Positions 36,042 through 47,424 of a stretch of 64,000 nt of DNA are shown one piece after another. Source of the stretch: Bos javanicus (Eukaryota; Chordata; Mammalia; Artiodactyla; Bovidae). Below the pieces are notes generated by a model. That model made no database searches and was not told the origin of the DNA. It worked only from the letters and a program-made list of their open reading frames with translations. The position numbers and the translations under genes are program-made. Each line of letters begins with the position of its first letter. Position 1 is the first letter of the stretch. Location: positions 50,579,724 to 50,643,723 of the forward strand of contig NC_083877.1 in assembly GCF_032452875.1 (NCBI RefSeq). The letters are read 5' to 3'.

Positions 36042-36131
36042 ACATATATAGGATCCGTATTAATCTCAGTCAACCCTTTCAAACAGATGCCATATTTTGG
36101 GGAAAAGGAAATTGAAATGTACCAAGGAGCG
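36042..36131 (+). CDS. MYO1E: MYO1E exon 3 (residues 50-79, purine-binding loop)
   Basis: This 90-nt exon has phase 0 at both ends. It encodes TYIGSVLISVNPFKQMPYFG and then EKEIEMYQGA. The Asn60-Pro61...Tyr67 segment is the myosin purine-binding loop (NPxxxxxY pattern), which contacts the adenine of ATP. GEKEIEMYQGA agrees with myosin-Ie and differs from the TDREIDLYQGA of myosin-If. The acceptor lacks a pyrimidine tract and is preceded by CCTTAACT, so it is read as the 3' end of a U12-type intron. The donor GCG|GTAAGT is a strong ordinary U2 site. The exon was found by matching the protein directly. Confidence 0.97.
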
Positions 36132-37284
36132 GTAAGTTACATGCCACATAAATTACTGCAGTGTTTGGGGCTTTTATGATGTATGGGCAATTGAAGTTGG
36201 CCATATATTTGCATTTTCTTATATAAATTATTTATTGGGCAGCTTAAATAGGTGACATTGTTTGATTTTTTTAATGATGTGCTGCTCTTTAGAGTACAGC
36301 TCAGAAAAAGCATAGGACTATTAATATTGGAACGTTATATACAATGTTAGTTTAATGGAATGTAGGACTTACAGCTTTAGGCATCTTCCTCCTTCCACAT
36401 ACGTCACAAAACTCTAAAGAGTAAAAAATTCAGTAACTGGTAAAAAATATAAATTGGGCAATGGGAACCATTCTTTCCAAATCACTGAAACCGTGGCTAT
36501 GACTGGAACATAAAAAGCAAATCTTTTTTTATTTCACTTATTAATGTGACACCCTCATCCCTATTCAGGCCCAGCTCCGTAGCCATTTCAGTTGTGACAT
36601 AAAAATAGAATCTGTAATCCTAATTCATATATTTCATTCTCTGGCTCATCACTTCCCCAGGCCTGCCCATCTCTACATCTTTTTCCTTCCCTCTTTCCTT
36701 TGCAGCAGAAGCACAAGAGCGTTCATTAATCCTGACCCCTGGAAAACAAACAAAAGGGAGCCCACACAAATTCATCAGTTGAAGTGGAAGGCAATTTACC
36801 CAGAGCAAGAGCCCACCCCATTGTTGCCAGATGAATGGTGCTGGTAGCTGGAGCCGAAGGAGGCTGCCACGCGAAAGACCTTTGATAATGCTGCCTTTAT
36901 GGGAGCCCAGCACAAGGGAAGCACTGTCAGCAGAGGCTGGGCCCTGCCCTGGCGCCCTGATTAGGAGGGCCCTGGGGCAGCCGCGACGGAGCTGGCTTGG
37001 AGTCTGCAGTGACAGCCAAGGCAGGGTGGATGGAAGCGCTGTGTATTCGTGCTGTTTCTTTCCAGTTCTCTGAAAAGCGTTCTCGCATGAGTCCCTTTTA
37101 GACCATTCATCTTTTGAAGAGTTCTTTTTAAAGAAATGCCCTAGAATTTTAAAAAATATTTTTATTTTTAACTGCTGATGGCAACAGAATGTTGTAAAAT
37201 TGGTATTAGTGCCAGGTCCTATGTTTATATTTGCAGCAATAATAAAGCAGTCCTGGATGCTGGCTGTGTATTACTATGCATGCC

Positions 37285-37380
37285 TATTTCACAGATGAGG
37301 AAACAGAGGCTCATAGAGGTGAAGTAATTGAATCTATTGAGTGTTGGAGCTAGAAATGATGTCAGGTCTCAGTGACTTTC
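37285..37380. repeat. MIR/L2-type remnant
   Basis: CACAGATGAGGAAACAGAGG followed by GAGGTGAAGTAATTG is the common MIR/L2 signature. Confidence 0.55.
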
Positions 37381-37446
37381 AGGGGTTTTCAGGCAAGGGC
37401 AGAATCAGGTAGAGGCTACCTGATTGTGGCTGCCCTACAATTTTCA

Positions 37447-37580
37447 TCATGCATGCTCCATCGCTTCAGTTGTGTCTGGCTCTTTGCGACCCTATAGACC
37501 ATAGCCCACCAGGCTGCTCTGTCCAAGGGATTCTCCAGGCAAGAATACTGGAGTGGGTTGCCATGCCCTCCTCCAGGGAT
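37447..37580 (-). repeat. BOV-A-type SINE fragment
   Basis: Antisense: CATCGCTTCAGTTGTGTCTGG, CAAGAATACTGGAGTGGGTT and GCCATGCCCTCCTCCAGGG; the head half is missing. Confidence 0.88.
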
Positions 37581-37756
37581 AATTCTCATCAGTAGCTGAA
37601 AAATACCATGAGCCCAGAGATGAGAAACCAGTTGGAAAAATAGTGATACACAGAGGTCAAGTATAACTAGTTAAGTGGCTTTGAGGCCTTACTGGGCAGT
37701 GACTTGCCCACTCCTTTCCCTCCACTGCTCACAGCTTTCACTCCACTCTATTTCCA

Positions 37757-37884
37757 TTTTTTATTTTTACTTTTGGCTGTGCCATGTGGTATGTGAGGTC
37801 TTAGTTCCCTGACCAGGCATTGAAACTGTGTCCCCGACAGTGAATGCATAGCGTCTTAACCACTGGACTGGCAGGGAATTCCCT
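37757..37884 (-). repeat. CHR-type SINE fragment
   Basis: TTTTGGCTGTGCCATGTGG, CCCTGACCAGGCATTGAAAC and CACTGGACTGGCAGGGAATT; antisense head portion. Confidence 0.78.
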
Positions 37885-39219
37885 TGTTCTCTTTTCTTTT
37901 CCTCTATTTCCAGAGAGGTATTAAATGTAATCGTGAATGAGCATCCTGCAGTCCCATCCGTGCATCCCCTTGACTGTAAAGTGAAGGCAGGGATGACATA
38001 TTTTTGTCCCTTTATAGAATTATCCAGCTCAACAGTCCCAGGAATGAGTTTTAGACCTCACTAGGCAGTTTCCCTCCTGGGGCCCCTATTCACACATAGG
38101 GAGCCGTGGGCACTGGATACACCGGTGCTTAACTTGGGTGCAGACATCAAAGCAGTCACCCCTCCTTGTCGCTCAGCTCTGATCCGCCAGAGCTTGCGAT
38201 GAGTGGCCATTTCTGGGGCAGGCCCCTTATGATATAGTAAGTTGTTGTATAATAAAACTCAAAGTTGGAATGCAGTACATTCTACTTTACCCCTCTGTGT
38301 TTCACTAACCTTTTCTAATTACTTTCCCGTGCATTATCTCAATTACCTTGTGTGGATAGCATGGACCTTGTTATCCCCACTGTAGAGATGGGGACCAGAG
38401 AAGGGAAGGACAGAGTCTAAATGTCTTCTCACTCTTCTGTTACATAGTCTTAAATTTAAGGGGTGTTCTTTCTCCAGCTTTCCACCATATGAAGTGTTTT
38501 TCTTTTTAGTGACTTTGGTGGGAGTGGTAGAAGTGCCAAGACACTGAAGAAAGCAGGGCTGAAGTTGTCCTGACACGGTGAATTTACTGGTGGATTTATA
38601 TTATGCATAGCTCAGATATCCCATGAGAGTCAAGTACAAACCCACTCTCTTGGTGTGCTAGGAATTTTTGCTTTTCCATGTTGAGATGGAACAAACTGGT
38701 CAAACCTGTTTATCCCTCTAAAGAACCACACCTCCTGCCTTCTAAGGAAAATAAGTTTTTTTCCTTATATTCTAATAGTCTCAGTTTCCTCTAGGGTCCC
38801 AAGATCTCCAACTTGCCTCTTAGGGAAAAAAAAAATAATGTAGAAATTCTGATTTAGTACAGGTGAGATCCAGGTTTTTAGTAGGCCTCTCCTAAGACCT
38901 GTTGCCCACATGCCTTTCAGAGACCTTTAGAAATGGAATGTGGCCTGCAGAGGCGTGCTGCGGGTAGAAGGGTGTGGTGTCGGAGTACCTGAAGACTGTG
39001 GGCTGTGTCTGAAGGCTGAATCACTCATAGGCCTACAGAAAAGTCCTTCCAAATTCCTTCCGTCTTCATTGTGTTGGGTGTACCTCCTCAGGACCTTGGC
39101 AACTTTATGATTCTTGTATTACGCAGCCTTTAAGCCTATACAATGGCATGTTCATTTCCAAAGCCGAGAGAAGAAATGTGTTGCTTTTATCTGACCATGG
39201 TTTTGTTTTGCTTTTCTAG

Positions 39220-39531
<312 letters not shown>

Positions 39532-39904
39532 TGAAGCATTAAGGCTTTAGGGCACATGGTTCTAGCTCAGTCTTTCTCTGATTGTCATCAGGCCCGGAAA
39601 TAAAAATCTCAAGACACTTCCCCTCCCATTTTGGATTGTATTGTGGTTTTACTCTGAATTGGAGATCCTTTATGTTACAAGTATAGTAAGCATGTGTCAC
39701 TGTTTTGTCGGCTGGAGTCCTTTTTTCTAGGTCCTTTTTCCTTAATATTTCAAGTTTGAACTTTTTGGGGGTTTTTTGTTGTTGTTGTTATTTGCTTTTA
39801 ATTTTCTGAAGGCATTACTGGTCAAAGCCAGCATTCAGCATCCACAGCTATATTTTGCAGTCCTTTTAACCTGACCCAGCTCTGAGTCTTTGCTGGCTTG
39901 AAGT

Positions 39905-42560
39905 GCTTTTACAATTTTGTTTACTGTTACAAACATTTTCAAACATACAGGAAACACAAGCAATCCGTATTTCCATCACTTAGAACTTGGCAGTTATTAA
40001 CATTTTGTTCATCTTTTTAGTGCTTTAATTTTTTAATTCTTAATTTTTTTTAATGAAAATTAAAGGAAAAAATCCTATTTTTAATTTACAAGCATACATA
40101 AAATTACGAAAAGTATTATAATAAGCCCTGTGTATCTGTCATCTACTTTATACATTTATTAATATATGGCCAACCCTGTTTTCGGAGAAGGCAATGGCAC
40201 CCCACTCCAGTACTCTTGCCTGGAAAATCCCATGGACGAAGGAGCCTGGTGGGCTGCAGTCCACGGGGTTGCTAAGAGTCGGACACGACTGAGCGACTTC
40301 ACTTTCACTTTTCACTTTCATGCATTGGAGGAGGAAATGGCAACCCACTCCGGAATTCTTGCCTGGAGAATCCCAGGGACGGGGGAGCCTGGTGGACTGC
40401 CGTCTATGGGGTTGCACAGAGTCAGACACGACTGAAGTGACTTAGCAGCAACCCTGTTTTACCTAGTCCTCCCACTCTGCCCCCACTTGATTCAATCCTA
40501 GGTAGAAAGTAATTTAATTTGTCAGTAATTCAGGGTATACCTCTAAAAGACCATTCTTATCACAACTGAAAAAAAATGAGTAATTCATTCAGTATGATCT
40601 AATATTATCAGTATTCCAATTCCACGATTGTCTTATAAATTCTTTTTTTTTTTTTTTACAGTTGATTTATTTTTATTTGGGTTTCAAAGGGTCATGTTTC
40701 ATACTTAGCTGTGTGTCTCTCAGGTCTTATAATTGTTAATACTTCTCTCTTATTCTTTTTATTTTCTTGGTGTTTATTTGTTAAAGAAAAAGGTTTGTCC
40801 TGTAGAATTTTCTGCAGTCTGATGACAGCTAGTTGCATCCCATGACTTTGCAGTATCCCCTATATTTCCTGTAAATTGACAGGCTTTGAAAGCTTGATTA
40901 GGTTCAATTTCAATTTTTTAGCAAAAATGCTCCATCATTGATGCCTTGCACTTAATGCCTGTTTGGCTAACTTTTTGTGATGTTCAGATTTCCAGTGAGT
41001 CCATCTATTATAAATTCTCATTTCACAATCATTTAATTAATGGTTGGAAAATAAGTTTCTAATTGTATTCCTTCTATATTAATTTATTAATTGGAGTTCT
41101 CATTTGTTTATCATAAAATACAATCTAGATGGGAAAATTAGATAAAAAGCTTGACTTGTTATTTTCATTTACTAATTTTTGAGACAATAAGTTGATGCCC
41201 TAGCAGACTCCCAAAGTATAATGTTTGTGTTTTAAGTATCATTCTATACTGGTGGGTTTTAAATACCTTACCTGTTTAACTACATTGCAGTTTTTCTTTT
41301 AGGTTCAAATAGTCCTACCTTTGGCTTATGAGAGTCCTTTGTATTGGCTCCTTTGTCCCTTTGATGTGACTCCAGTAGTCTTTGATAGTTTTCTTGTATA
41401 AGATGTTCCAGGCTTATCTTGTACATTTTCTGCCAAGCCTTAGGTTCAGCCATTTCCATCAGAAAGCCCGGGCTCATTTTAATGGGAAACGGTATTTAGA
41501 GACCGTCAGTCTACTGATGAAGAGTGCTCACTGCTGTGTGTTAATGGTGCTGCTTGTTCTTCTCAGAGGACAAAAACAAGGAATATGAACTTTTTAAGAA
41601 AAAACATGAACCATCAATTCACACTGATAATGTCCAGTTCATTTGTAAGATTATAGAGTTTTTATTTATTTGGATTTTATATTTGGATGCCATTTCTCTT
41701 ATTCTGAAAACCTTGGTTCCTGATGACACTGTTAGAATTATTTGCACTATACTATGTCTGTGCATAAAATTATAAATAAATAAGTATATACTTATACTCA
41801 AATAAGTGTATATTTATAAAAGATATATTGCGTAGTAAATAATGGGGTAAAGCAAATAAATAATTCTATTAATGCTCCAAGATAACAATACCAACATTAT
41901 TTGTAGCAATACTATTTCACTTTAAAATTTCTTTGTTCTTTTTTGTCCTTAGGATGTACAGTCAAAATGTTGGATTTTAAAAGTCACTTAACATAATACT
42001 TTTCTGTGTCATTAACATGCCAATTTGACCTACAGTTAGGTTCATGTGTTTCATTTTAGAAGTTTAAATTTTTCATTTTGTTTTAAAATTGTTTCAACGA
42101 TTTACATGGCTCCAAAGTCAAAACTATAAAACAGGAATACTGAGGCATTTTAAGATATAGACGTCATGATATTTTATCTCCAAATATTTCTATATGCATC
42201 TCAAAATGTTTTCTAACTTAGCCCCAATACCATGATCACAACTAAATAATAAATAAGCAGTCCACATTTAAATTTCTCTAATTGTTGCAAACATGTCCTT
42301 TCTTGCCAGTTTATGCAAATCAAGGAACACTGGCTGCATTTGGTAATGAGTCACTTTTTTAATCTTACCAGAGTTCCTTTCTCCCAATTTTTTTTCCCCC
42401 CAATGACTTGGTCAAGAGAACAACCCAGTTTTCCTATAGACACCTTTTAGATTGGTCCAGTTGCATCCTCATGGTCTCATTTCTCTAATTCCTTCAATTT
42501 TCTGTAAATTGAAAGTTAGATCTAAATTCTTAATTAGCTTCCGGCTAAGCCTTCTGGAAG
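39905..42560. repeat. Ancient LINE-like sequence in pieces (L1M-type, tentative)
   Basis: Successive blocks resemble a known old LINE 3' region: CATCACTTAGAACTTGGCAG, ATATGGCCAACCCTGTTTT, GGGTATACCTCTAAAAGAC, GGTTTGTCCTGTAGAATTTT, TTTCCTGTAAATTGACAGG, GCTTGATTAGGTTCAATTTC. A second similar series occurs near 42270-42530. The copy is heavily diverged and interrupted by the BOV-A2 at 40182-40452. Confidence 0.4.
40182..40452 (+). repeat. BOV-A2 SINE, full dimer
   Basis: Two half-units in tandem joined by TTCACTTTTCACTTTCATGC; the first starts GGAGAAGGCAATGGCACCCC, the second GGAGGAGGAAATGGCAACCC. CAACCCTGTTTT is duplicated on both sides (12 nt, no mismatch), so the insertion is young. Confidence 0.95.
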
Positions 42561-43094
42561 GACACTTGTGTGTTGATGAGTCTGGTTGCTGAATTGGAAA
42601 TGCTTCTGTTTGTTCCCAAGTGGAAGTCACTGGCCAGTAGAGAGGTGGGACATGTTTTCTTGACTCAAATTAAATGCGAGAGGATTAGGCTGAGTTTTCT
42701 AACATATTCCCTTGCCCTTTCTCCTTTCTCCTGGGCCCCTAGTAAGATGAGAAGAAGGGGAATGGTCTTGTTGCATGAGTTTCATCAGTTCGGAGCTGCT
42801 TCCGTTTTTCCTAGTTCACCTTTCTCCCTCTCTCGGATCTCCTTAGTCGGTCCTACAGGAGACACTTGCTCTGAGGCAGGACATGTGGCCACTTCTAGGA
42901 GCCTTCTTTTCAGTGTTCAAGCGGCAAAGACTTGAAGGCCCTGCTCCAGGGAATTCGACTGCAGTCTCTGTGCTGGCAGAGATACAGGAGATGGCAGGAC
43001 AGGGAGCTGCTTTGACCTCTGATGTTAACTGCCCAAGTCAAGCCAGACTTCACATGTGAAAGGCACAATTCTCCATGAGACACCAGCTGCAAGT

Positions 43095-43650
43095 TGCGAG
43101 GTTCCCACCACCTCCTTGGTTTCATTACTGCAACAACTCACAAAAGTCATGAGAGCCCTGGACTTATGGTTACAGTTTTATTAGAGCAAAAGGATACAAA
43201 GCAGAAGCAGGAAAAAGTAGAGACACAAGGCAAGGTCTAGGAGGGGTCCAGATGTGCGGCTTCTAGGCTTCCTCCCCCCATGGAGCCATGGACAGTGTTA
43301 TGTCCTTCCAGTTATGGCGTGGGAACTGACAATACTATTGCCAACTAGAAAGTTCACCTGGGCCTTTGGTGTCCAGAGGTTTTATTTGGGCTCAGTCATA
43401 TGCTGCCTGCATGACTGACCTGTAGCCTCCACCCGTCCTGAAGATTTGAGCTAATATGTGTAGTCTCCATGTCCTCCAGGAGTCACAACTTAGATGCAGC
43501 TTTCCAAAGCTCTTTTCATAAACCTTTGTCCAGTTCCCAAATCTCCCAGGCAAATAGAGACTCTCCTGTCAGGAAGGATGTTTCAGGGCCCTAGAGAACT
43601 ACCTCCTAGTATTACCTCCCAAAAGCCTGACCTCTCTCTGTGTTAATTCT
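43095..43650 (-). repeat. Endogenous retrovirus LTR remnant
   Basis: Antisense LTR-like sequence: GTTACAGTTTTATTAGAGCA, AAAGGATACAAAGCAGAAGC, CAGAGGTTTTATTTGGGCTC, and GAACTACCTCCTAGTATTAC near the end. It resembles ERVL/MaLR-type solo LTRs of mammals. There is no internal retroviral coding sequence and the family is not assigned. Confidence 0.55.
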
Positions 43651-44469
43651 ATATTACCCAAGAGCTGTGCTTTGTCTGCTTTGAGAAAGGAGCTTTGCTA
43701 TCTCTGGCATGCCATGGTTCACTCTCACCCGCTCTGTGATCCTGGGCAGCAAAGTTAACAGTTGTCTGGTCCTCTCTTCCTTGTGAATGAACTGATTGAC
43801 TTCTGAAGTCTCTGAGGTTTGGGGGTTTTGGAACTCTTTCTTCCAAATAATGCTCAGGGAACTGGAAGGCAGAGGAATGCTGTTCTGGGTAGAGAAGCCC
43901 AAGTTTGCAGCCATGAGATGGCAGAGCTGGGTGTGGGTTCGACCAGGGCTGAGTTCAGTGCTGCCTGCCTGAATGCATTTGTGAACAGAAAACAAAACCA
44001 GCCTTCCTGGAGGCTGGAAAAGAAGTCTGCTCCTTATGCAAAGGCCTTCTGCCATATCTGGAGAGACTAGGAATTTTTAGTATCATTTAATTAGAAAATT
44101 AAAAATTAATGATGATCTAATCTGTCTGGTGTTCCTTTTAGACTTTGACCTTCCGATTTCCCTGCTATATGACCTTATCCACATGATGAAATGAATACCC
44201 TTTATTTTTTACTTATCTATTTTAAATTTTAAAATAAATTATTCATTTATTTAAAAATCTGACTTATTAAACATTTTATTAAATAATGTATATATATAAA
44301 TATTTTTTGTTAAATGCATTTCACTTTAGAGAGAAATATTTGGGATTTCCATGACAATACATATTTTATGCATTTTTAAATCTTGCTATAGAAGAAAATG
44401 AAGATCAGATACATTTATAGTAAAGAAGTATTTGCAAAGAAAATTATATTCAAGTAACAAGAAAAATTT

Positions 44470-44745
44470 TATGTTTTTTTAATTAATTATTTTAATTGGA
44501 GGCTAATTACTTTACAATATTGTAGTAGTTTTTGCTGTACATTGACATGAATCAGCCATGGGTGTACATGTGTTCCCCATCCTGAACCCCTGTCCCACCT
44601 CCCTCCCCTACGATTTTTTTTAAGTTGAAGTGTGATTGACCCACAGCACTATGTTAGATCCAGATGCACAGCATAGTGATTCAGTATTTCTGTACATTAC
44701 AAAGTGATAGCCATGAAATGCATACTCTTAGATGGGATGATGCTG
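44470..44745 (-). repeat. Two adjacent L1 3'-end fragments
   Basis: 44470-44605 (TTTAATTGGAGGCTAATTAC, TGACATGAATCAGCCATGGG) and 44612-44745 (AAGTTGAAGTGTGATTGACC, GTACATTACAAAGTGATAGC) are both antisense L1 3' UTR starts. Because each restarts from the tail, they are separate insertions. Confidence 0.75.
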
Positions 44746-44864
44746 TACTTAGAACCAGTATTATCAGTTCCTCCCAATCTTATGTTTTCTAAAGAGGTGA
44801 ATGCAGTGATAGGATGGACTGGCAGCTGACTGTTTCTGGATAGAAGTCAGTGTAACAGATTGAA

Positions 44865-45197
44865 TTTTATTTATTAAAAAAAATGTTTGGCTGCACCGGG
44901 TCTTCATTGCTGTGCATGGGCTCGTCTCTGGCGGGGGTTCTTCTCTAGTCGCAGTGCACAGGCTTCTCATTGTGGTGACTTCTCTTGAGCCCAGCTCTAG
45001 GCACGTGGGCTGCAGCAGTTATGGCACATGGACTCAGCAGTTGCAGCGTGGAGGCTCTAGAGCACAGGCTCAGTAGTTGTGGCGCACAGGCTTAGTTGTT
45101 CCAAGACATGAAGAATCTTCCCAGACCATGGAGAGAACCCATGTCCCCTGCATTAGCAATGGAATTCTTAACCCCTGAACCACCAGAAAAGTCCCAG
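44865..45197 (-). repeat. CHR-type SINE, near full length
   Basis: Antisense copy with GGCTGCACCGGGTCTTCATT, CTCTAGTCGCAGTGCACAGG, GTTGTGGCGCACAGGCTTAG and CTGAACCACCAGAAAAGTCCC. Confidence 0.88.
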
Positions 45198-45348
45198 CAA
45201 ATTGAATTTTAAGAGAAAGAAATCAAGAAAGAAGACAGGCTGTTTTGTCAAGCAGAGACCTCCATCTAAGCCTTGGCTTTGAGTTTGTTTTTTTTTTTAA
45301 GGTGAAGTATAGTTGATGTACAGTAATATATATATATTATATATATAT

Positions 45349-45622
45349 CGGAGAAGGCAATGGCACCCCACTCCAGTACTCTTGACTGGAAAATCCCATG
45401 GATGGAAGAGCCTGGTAGGCTGCAGTCCATGGGGTTGCTAAGAGTCAGACACGACTGAGCAACTTTACTTTCACTTTTCACTTTCATGCATTGGAGAAGG
45501 AAATGGCAACCCACTCCAGTGTTCTTGCCTGGAGAATCCCAGGGACAGGGGAGCCTGGTGGGCTGCTGTCTATGGGGTCACACAGAGTCGGACACGACTA
45601 AAGTGACTTAGCAGTAGCATAT
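45349..45622 (+). repeat. BOV-A2 SINE, full dimer, nested in L1
   Basis: Sense dimer with half-units starting at about 45350 and 45494, inserted in the AT repeat of an L1 tail (ATATAT-type flanks on both sides). Confidence 0.93.
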
Positions 45623-46142
45623 ATAGGTATATTATATAGTGATTTACAATATTTAAAGGTTATGCAGTTACTATAAAATATTGGCTATATTCCTGTATTG
45701 TACAGTATATCCTTGTAGCTTACTTTATACATACCAGTTGGTACCCCTTGATTCTCCTACCCTATCTTTCCCCTCCCCACTTCCCATTGATCTACTAGTT
45801 TGTTCCGTTTGTGAGTCTGTTTCTTTTTGTTACATTTAGTTTTTTGTATTTATTAGGTTCCACATGTAAGTGAGATCGTACAGTATTTGTCTTTCTCTAT
45901 GTGACTTATTTCACTTAGCATGATGCTCTCCAAGTCTATCCATGTTGTTGCAAAGACAAAATTTCATTCTTTTTGTGTAGCCGAGTGGTATTGCATTGTG
46001 TATGTGTACCACATCTTTATCCGTTCATCTGTTGACCTGTTGACGGACACTTAGGTTGTTTCCGTGTCTTGGCAGTTTTAAATAATGCTCAGTAAACACT
46101 GGAATACAATGCATATTTTTATCTTTTTCTAATTGATATATG

Positions 46143-46262
46143 TGTGTTAGTTGCTCAGTCGTGTCCCACTATTAGTGACCCCCATGGACTGTTGGCCCAC
46201 CAAGCATCTATCTCCATCCATGGGATTCTCCAGGCAAGAGTACTGGAGTGGGTTGCCATTCC
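46143..46262 (-). repeat. BOV-A-type SINE half-unit
   Basis: Antisense: GTTAGTTGCTCAGTCGTGTC, GATTCTCCAGGCAAGAGTAC and GGTTGCCATTCCCTTCTC, ending in a TC then TA microsatellite. Confidence 0.85.
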
Positions 46263-46293
46263 CTTCTCTCTCTCTCTCTATATATATATATAT
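46263..46293. repeat. (TC)n(TA)n microsatellite
   Basis: A run of TC dinucleotides passes directly into TA dinucleotides, linking two oppositely oriented SINEs. Confidence 0.9.
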
Positions 46294-46404
46294 GGTTTCC
46301 CTGGTAGCTCAGCTGGTAAAGAATCTGCCTGTGATGCAGGAGACACTCCTGGGTTGGGAAGATCCACTGGAGAAGAGATAGTCTACCCACTCCAGTATTC
46401 TTGG
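46294..46404 (+). repeat. Bov-tA SINE head portion
   Basis: GGTTTCCCTGGTAGCTCAGC to CTCCAGTATTCTTGGG; the copy stops where the next SINE head begins. Confidence 0.85.
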
Positions 46405-46592
46405 GCTTCCCTCGTGGCTCAGCTAGTAAAGAATCAGCCTCCAATGTGGGAGACCTGGGTTCGATCCCTGGATTAGGAAGATACCCTGGAGAAGGGAATG
46501 GCTACCCACTCCAGTATTCTGGCCTAGAGAATTCCATGGACTGTATAGTCCATGAGGTCACAAAGAGTCAGACATGACTGAGTGACTTTCAC
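46404..46592 (+). repeat. Bov-tA SINE
   Basis: GGCTTCCCTCGTGGCTCAGC to GACTGAGTGACTTTCACTTC. It follows head-to-tail on the preceding partial copy and is nearly complete. Confidence 0.9.
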
Positions 46593-46606
46593 TTCAATTC
46601 ACTTCA

Positions 46607-46660
46607 TATATATACACACACACACATATATACATACATACGTATACATACACACACAGG
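46607..46660. repeat. TA/CA microsatellite
   Basis: Alternating TATA, CACACA, TACATACATA and CACACACA tracts between the SINE pair and the L1 remnant; likely length-polymorphic. Confidence 0.9.
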
Positions 46661-46687
46661 AATGGAATTATGGAATTGCTGGGTTAT

Positions 46688-46948
46688 ACTAAAGCTGAAA
46701 CTCCAGTACTTTGGCCACCTCATGCGAAGAGTTGACTCATTGGAAAAGACTCTGATGCTGGGCGGGATTGGGGGCAGGAGGAGAAGGGGACGACAGAGGA
46801 TGAGATGGCTGGATGGCATCACTGACTCGATGGACGTGAGTCTGAGTGAACTCTGGGAGTTGGTGATGGACAGGGTGGCCTGGCGTGCTGCGACTCATGG
46901 GGTTGCAAAGAGTCAGACATGACTGAGCGACTGATGTGATCTGATCTG
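46688..46948 (+). repeat. BovB 3' end nested in L1
   Basis: AAAGCTGAAACTCCAGTACT to GAGCGACTGATGTGATCTGA, a sense 3' fragment ending in a (TGATC)n-like tail. L1 sequence lies on both sides. Confidence 0.92.
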
Positions 46949-47424
46949 ATTTTTAGCTTTTTGAAAAATCTCCATACTGTTTTCCACAGTGGTTGCACCA
47001 ACCTACATATCCACCAGCAGGGTACGAGGGTTCCCTTTTCTCCACATCCTTGCCAACACTTGTTATTTGTGTTCTTTTTGGTGATGGCCATTCTGACAGG
47101 TGTGAGGTGAAATCTCACTGTGTTTTTGATTTGCATTTCCCTGATGATTAGTGATGTGGAGCATCTTTTCATGTTCCTGTTGGCCATCTGCATTTCCTCT
47201 TTGGAAAAGCATCTATTCAGTTCTTCTTCCCATTTTTTAAATCAGGTTGTCTGTTTTTCTGATATTGAGTTCTATGAGCTGTTTCTGTCTCTCGCCCAGA
47301 GTACTCTCCCCGTCTGGAGTTATTTTCCTACCCAAGGCTGTTCTCATCTACTTCAACCTAGTGATTTCTTCATCCTTTGAATTTCAGTAGCAGTTCATAT
47401 ACCCCTAATTTTTGCCACCTATTT

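Larger units (their letters stand above)
36132..39219 (+). other. MYO1E: MYO1E intron 3
   Basis: A 3088-bp U2-type intron (GTAAGT ... TTTGCTTTTCTAG). It carries a BOV-A fragment, a CHR fragment and old MIR-like pieces. 36140-37260 has few repeat traces and includes a GC-richer block at 36650-37075. 37900-39219 looks like unique intronic sequence. Confidence 0.9.
45283..47245 (-). mobile_element. L1 LINE 3' region, antisense, interrupted by SINEs and BovB
   Basis: Antisense L1 pieces lie in one consistent order: 3' UTR at 45283-45348, continuation 45622-46138, a short piece at about 46661-46690, and end-of-ORF2 coding sequence at 46950-47245. The - strand frame encodes NNKCWQGCGEKGTLVPCWW and QPLWKTVWRFFKKLKI, typical of the L1 ORF2p C-terminus. 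Later insertions account for the gaps. Confidence 0.85.

Noticed and set aside
36620..36913. 97-codon - strand and 80-codon + strand frames in the GC-richer block of intron 3
   Set aside because: Overlapping open frames on both strands follow from composition. Neither resembles a known protein, so the block is reported only as a possible regulatory or cryptic-exon region.
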